Assembly (NCBI GenBank): GCA_008828725.1
Contig: MEHQ01000533.1
Location: 496,001 to 560,000 of the forward strand
Source: Saccharina japonica
Lineage: Eukaryota; Sar; Phaeophyceae; Laminariales; Laminariaceae
Length of the DNA stretch: 64,000 nucleotides
Reading direction: 5' to 3'
The position numbers were made by a program, and so were the translations under genes. The notes under the pieces were generated by a model. The model made no database searches and was not told where the DNA came from. It was given only the letters and a program-made list of their open reading frames with translations. This document shows positions 60,900 to 64,000 of the stretch, piece by piece; the stretch's first letter is position 1; each line of letters opens with the position of its first letter.

Positions 60900-63800
60900 T
60901 CACACGCTCCGCCAAAACTCCTGCGATGGGTGCGTACGGAGCTCAGGCAGGCTACACAGAAACGCCTGTAGGGCGTTCGCGTACTGCTGCAGTTTGAACA
61001 ATCGCAACGACATGATCATGCGGGTGAGACGAAGTGCGTTATGATCGAACGGCTGCATCCACTTGGCCTCGGGGTTGAAGTTCGCCCCTTTGACAATGCA
61101 AACCTCGTTTCCCCGCTGCTGAAACATTCTGAGCCCGTAAAAAGACAACATTTTCTCGAGGGCCAGAGTCATGTTCCCCTGCATGTGCTCCGCGTGCCTG
61201 GCGACCTCTTCGAGATCACGAAAGGTCAACACCGGCGCGTTTCGAACGGCCCCCGACGCCTGCTGTGTCGGAAAGACCCACTGGATGTAGTCGTGGGTGT
61301 TTTCCAACCATTCGTTGGACTGCAAGAGGAACTCGCCGAGAGATGTGCCTTGCCCGCCTGCGCCAGAACCTGACGAGCGGCCCCCGTCGCGGTAGAAGGC
61401 TATAATAGGACTACTAGTAGCGACTACACGTGGTGCGGACTGCCCTACATTGCCAGAGACGTTTGATGAACAGAAAATGGAACTGGTGCCCGGCAGGTTG
61501 GGAACGATTCCTGCTGCTGTTGCTGCCGCTGCTGCCGCATTGACGTTGCGACTGGGAAAAATTGCAAATCTCGCTTTTTTCCTGGCCACCGTCGTCCCCA
61601 TTTCAGCGACGCCATTCACATTCGTCACGGTGGTGGCGGAGTTTCCTTCTTCGAGCGCAGACGTACCACGCTTCCTCTGCGCGCGGTCGAGTGCCGCCTG
61701 CACCTCGACCAGGCGAGCTTCAGCGCTGTACCGCTCCAACGTCGCCCTGTCGCGCTCCAACAACGCCGCGTTTCCCTCCAAAACGGCACGGTGTGTCTCT
61801 TGTTGGGAAGTCGCCAGCTGGCTGGCAGTTTCGTTCAAAACAGCGGTGACCTGGTCGAGCTCTGAACGCATTCCGATCGAAGCAGCAGCTGCAAGGTTCC
61901 GCTCTCGCTCCCACGCATCGCGGTCTTGAAGCGCCGCACTCAGCTGATTCGCAGTGTTACTCAAAGCAGCCGCGACCTGTTCGAGCTCTGAGCGCATTTC
62001 GACAAAAGCATCAACTGCACGGATCCGCTCTTGTTCGGACGCATCGCGGTCCTGTGCAGCCTCGCTAGCTGACGAAGAAGCACGTGCAGCTTCTTGCCGA
62101 AAAGCTTCCAGTTGACTCGCGGTGGAAACGGCGGCAATTTCTTTCTCCTGCAATGCTGCTTGCAGCTCGGCAACAGCAGCAAGCGCACACTTCCGCTCTC
62201 GCTCCGATACGTCAAGCCCCAGTGCCGACTCTTTGGCATCTAGAATCGCGCGTGCAGCCTCTTTCTGTGCGGTTTCCCCCTCGCTAGTCGCGGTGGCGGT
62301 TGCGGCGATCTGCGCCACGAGCGCTGCCTTCGACTCGAGAGCAGCAGCAGTTGCCTCCGAGATGGCGCGGGACATTTCTCGCTGAGACGCTTTTAGCTCG
62401 GTAGTAGCGGTGGCAGCTTCGCTCGTTTTATCTGCCAAAGCCGCACGCAGCTGGACAACAGAGGTAGTGACAGCAGCCAGCTCGTTCTCCGCCAAGCGAC
62501 GGCCCTCCTGGGCATTAGTTGCCTCAGAGATGGCGCGGTGAGCTTCTCGTTGAGACGCTGCCCACCCCTCAGTAGCGGTGATGGCTTCGGTAGTTTTACG
62601 CGCCAATGCTACCTGCAACTTGGCAACAGCACCAACCGCACTTCTTCGCCCGCTCTCCGCCAAACGACACTCCTCCGTGGCTGTTTTCGACTCGGACGTC
62701 GCGCGGGCAACCTCTCGCGTGGCAATTGTCAACTTCTCAGTGGTGGCGGCCACGGCGTTGTTTTGCACCAGCAACTCTGCCCGCAACTCTGCCGATGCAG
62801 CAAACTCACCATCCCGTTGTAGATCCGCCAAACGACGACTTTCCTTGGCCTCATTGGACGCTGAAATCGCACGGACGGTCTCTTTCTGAGCAGCCACCAG
62901 CTCGTCAATCGCTGTAGTGGTGGCAGCGGTTTCTTGCTCCAACTTTGCTTGTAGCTGGACGACGAAAGCGGCAGTGACGGCCAGGTCGTTAGCAGCGGTG
63001 GCTGCCGCGGCACTTGTTTCACTCAGCTGTAGTCGAAGCTCGACAGCAGCAGCCGCGGCTTGATCCCGCTCCACGTTCGTGGCGTATCGCTCAAGCACAG
63101 CCGCAGTGGCCAGGGAATTGGCAGTGTAACCATTTTCCTCAGCTACCACCAGCTCGGAAGAAGCGACGACGGCAGACGCAGCGGCAGTGGCAGCGGCAAG
63201 ACTAGTCTGCTCAACGAGTGCCACCTGTAGGGTTTCCACCGTACGTTCTGCAAGAATGCGGTCTCGGACAGCGGCGTCACGCTCCGCACGTTCCGCGGTT
63301 GCCTCACCGGTGGCGGCGGCGGCAACACTAGCTTGCTCAACGAGTGCCGCCTGTAGGGTTTCCACCGTACTTTCTGCAATATTGCGGTCTCGGACAGCGG
63401 CGTCACGCTCCGCACGTGCTACGGTTAACTCACTGGTGGCGGTGGCAGCAACACTAGCCTGCTCAGCGAGTTCCACCTGTAGTGTTTTCACCGTACCTTC
63501 TGCGAGCATGCGGTCTCGGACAGCGGCGCCACGCTCCGCACGTGCCGCGGTTGCCTCACCGGTGGCGGTGGCGGCGGCAACACTAGCCTGCTCAGCGAGT
63601 GCCGCCTGTTGTGGTTCCACCGTACCTTCGGCAAGAATGCGGTCTCGGACAGCGGCGTCACGCTCCGCACGTGCTGCGGTTAACTCACTGGTGGCGGTGG
63701 CGGCCTCTCGGTGAGCCAGTTGTAGCTCGGCGGCAGTATCGTCGATCACGGCGGATTGCCTCTCGATGGTGGCCCGCAGGCCCGCGATCATGTCGGAGGT

Positions 63801-64000
63801 ACCAAAAGCCCTTCGAAATGCCGACCAACAGCACGCCCAGAGGTTCATGAAAACGCCGCTTGGGAATGCGTTTGCTCCCTCGCGCTCTAGCGATCTGCGG
63901 GCTGGTGCCCGACGCAGCAATTGACGGGGAATATTGTCGAGTATCATCTCTTTTAGTAAGGTTATCACACGCGAAAGGTGGGCTATCTTGACAGACAGCT
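60900..64000 (-). CDS. OGFr-domain coiled-coil protein, gene 3 (5' end outside window)
   Basis: Open from the right edge to TGA at 60900-60902, at least 1,032 codons. The frame stays open upstream of 63968 (LSVKIAHLSRV...), matching the gene 2 N-terminal module (LSVEIARLSRV), so the real start lies beyond the window. Order: RRAPARRSLEREGANAF and SGVFMNLWACCWSAF, four coil repeats of about 42-44 residues with AERDAAVRDRILAEGTVE (63,215-63,700), a long Ala/Thr/Glu/Arg coiled coil, the linker LEEGNSATTVTNVNG, an Ala tract, a Ser/Gly-rich linker, and the OGFr-like domain (THDYIQWVFPTQQAS, FYGLRMFQQRGNE, DHNALRLTRMIMSLRLF, LQAFLCSLPELRTHPSQEF). Unlike gene 1 it has no intron at the equivalent N-terminal position and no 33-residue repeats. 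It is the intact partner of broken gene 2. Function unknown beyond the domain match. Confidence 0.78.
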   Translation of the reverse strand, partial: LSVKIAHLSRVITLLKEMILDNIPRQLLRRAPARRSLEREGANAFPSGVFMNLWACCWSAFRRAFGTSDMIAGLRATIERQSAVIDDTAAELQLAHREAATATSELTAARAERDAAVRDRILAEGTVEPQQAALAEQASVAAATATGEATAARAERGAAVRDRMLAEGTVKTLQVELAEQASVAATATSELTVARAERDAAVRDRNIAESTVETLQAALVEQASVAAAATGEATAERAERDAAVRDRILAERTVETLQVALVEQTSLAAATAAASAVVASSELVVAEENGYTANSLATAAVLERYATNVERDQAAAAAVELRLQLSETSAAAATAANDLAVTAAFVVQLQAKLEQETAATTTAIDELVAAQKETVRAISASNEAKESRRLADLQRDGEFAASAELRAELLVQNNAVAATTEKLTIATREVARATSESKTATEECRLAESGRRSAVGAVAKLQVALARKTTEAITATEGWAASQREAHRAISEATNAQEGRRLAENELAAVTTSVVQLRAALADKTSEAATATTELKASQREMSRAISEATAAALESKAALVAQIAATATATSEGETAQKEAARAILDAKESALGLDVSERERKCALAAVAELQAALQEKEIAAVSTASQLEAFRQEAARASSSASEAAQDRDASEQERIRAVDAFVEMRSELEQVAAALSNTANQLSAALQDRDAWERERNLAAAASIGMRSELDQVTAVLNETASQLATSQQETHRAVLEGNAALLERDRATLERYSAEARLVEVQAALDRAQRKRGTSALEEGNSATTVTNVNGVAEMGTTVARKKARFAIFPSRNVNAAAAAATAAGIVPNLPGTSSIFCSSNVSGNVGQSAPRVVATSSPIIAFYRDGGRSSGSGAGGQGTSLGEFLLQSNEWLENTHDYIQWVFPTQQASGAVRNAPVLTFRDLEEVARHAEHMQGNMTLALEKMLSFYGLRMFQQRGNEVCIVKGANFNPEAKWMQPFDHNALRLTRMIMSLRLFKLQQYANALQAFLCSLPELRTHPSQEFWRSV
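60903..61330 (-). other. OGFr-like domain of gene 3
   Basis: The last 140 or so residues. Compared with gene 1 the spaced motifs THDYIQW[LV]FPTQQAS, NAPVL, FYGL, NF[DN]P[NE]AKWM and DHNALRLTR are kept, while the stretches between them differ. Confidence 0.8.
63215..63700 (-). repeat. 42-44-residue coding tandem repeats in gene 3
   Basis: CGGTCTCGGACAGCGGCG recurs near 63261, 63387, 63510 and 63642. The encoded unit is close to AERDAAVRDRILAEGTVETL, then QAALAEQASVAAATATG. It differs in length from the 53-residue repeats of gene 1, so each gene expanded its own coil segment. Confidence 0.85.

Larger units (their letters stand above)
55240..62340 (-). repeat. Right arm of the large palindrome
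   Basis: Reverse counterpart of 46,382-52,632. It is longer because it carries two insertions that the left arm lacks (55,487-55,881 and about 56,518-57,035). Without them the two arms are nearly equal in length. Confidence 0.88.

Overview
The window looks like nuclear DNA of a eukaryote. It is repeat-rich, contains four hAT-type DNA transposons with clean 8-bp target duplications, tRNA-derived SINE-like repeats, a satellite, several minisatellites, and one gene whose reading frame only closes if phase-compatible GT...AG introns are removed. No rRNA, CRISPR or prokaryotic operon is visible. The style of the DNA would suit a brown alga or another stramenopile, but nothing seen here proves the lineage.

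The only convincing protein family is a set of long Ala/Thr-rich coiled-coil proteins ending in a domain that resembles the conserved region of opioid growth factor receptors (OGFr_N, with HDYIQW[LV]FP). One member lies at 18.2-23.3 kb (minus strand, intron-containing, about 1,400 residues). One lies at 60.9 kb to the right edge (minus strand, cut by the window end, no intron in the visible part). A third locus at 43.8-47.9 kb is broken: an N-terminal piece on plus, a segment related to the 5' flank of the first gene, a decayed coil piece, an inverted C-terminal copy on minus, then a frameshifted C-terminal half on plus.

The right half of the window is organised as a large imperfect palindrome. 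The arm 46.4-52.6 kb is repeated in reverse at 55.2-62.3 kb around a spacer of about 2.6 kb. The right arm carries two insertions that the left arm lacks: a 395-bp hAT-like foldback MITE and a dispersed repeat of about 520 bp. Inside the broken gene a second, tighter inverted repeat (arms about 1.07 kb, spacer 46 bp) could give a long hairpin RNA matching the OGFr family.

Layout: 0-2.6 kb, possible tail of a gene then nothing recognised; 2.6-5.3 kb, palindromic minisatellites, a hAT MITE and a GTA microsatellite; 5.6-7.7 kb, a 215-bp satellite with a dimeric pattern; 10.0-12.0 kb, a hAT element; 12.5-18.2 kb, dispersed repeats and gene-poor DNA; 18.2-23.9 kb, OGFr gene 1 and its 5' flank; 24-38 kb, gene-poor DNA with SINE-like copies, a foldback array and a hAT element; 38.9-43.5 kb, a 2.4-kb tandem duplication built on monomers of about 110 bp; 43.7-64 kb, the OGFr gene 2/gene 3 palindrome.
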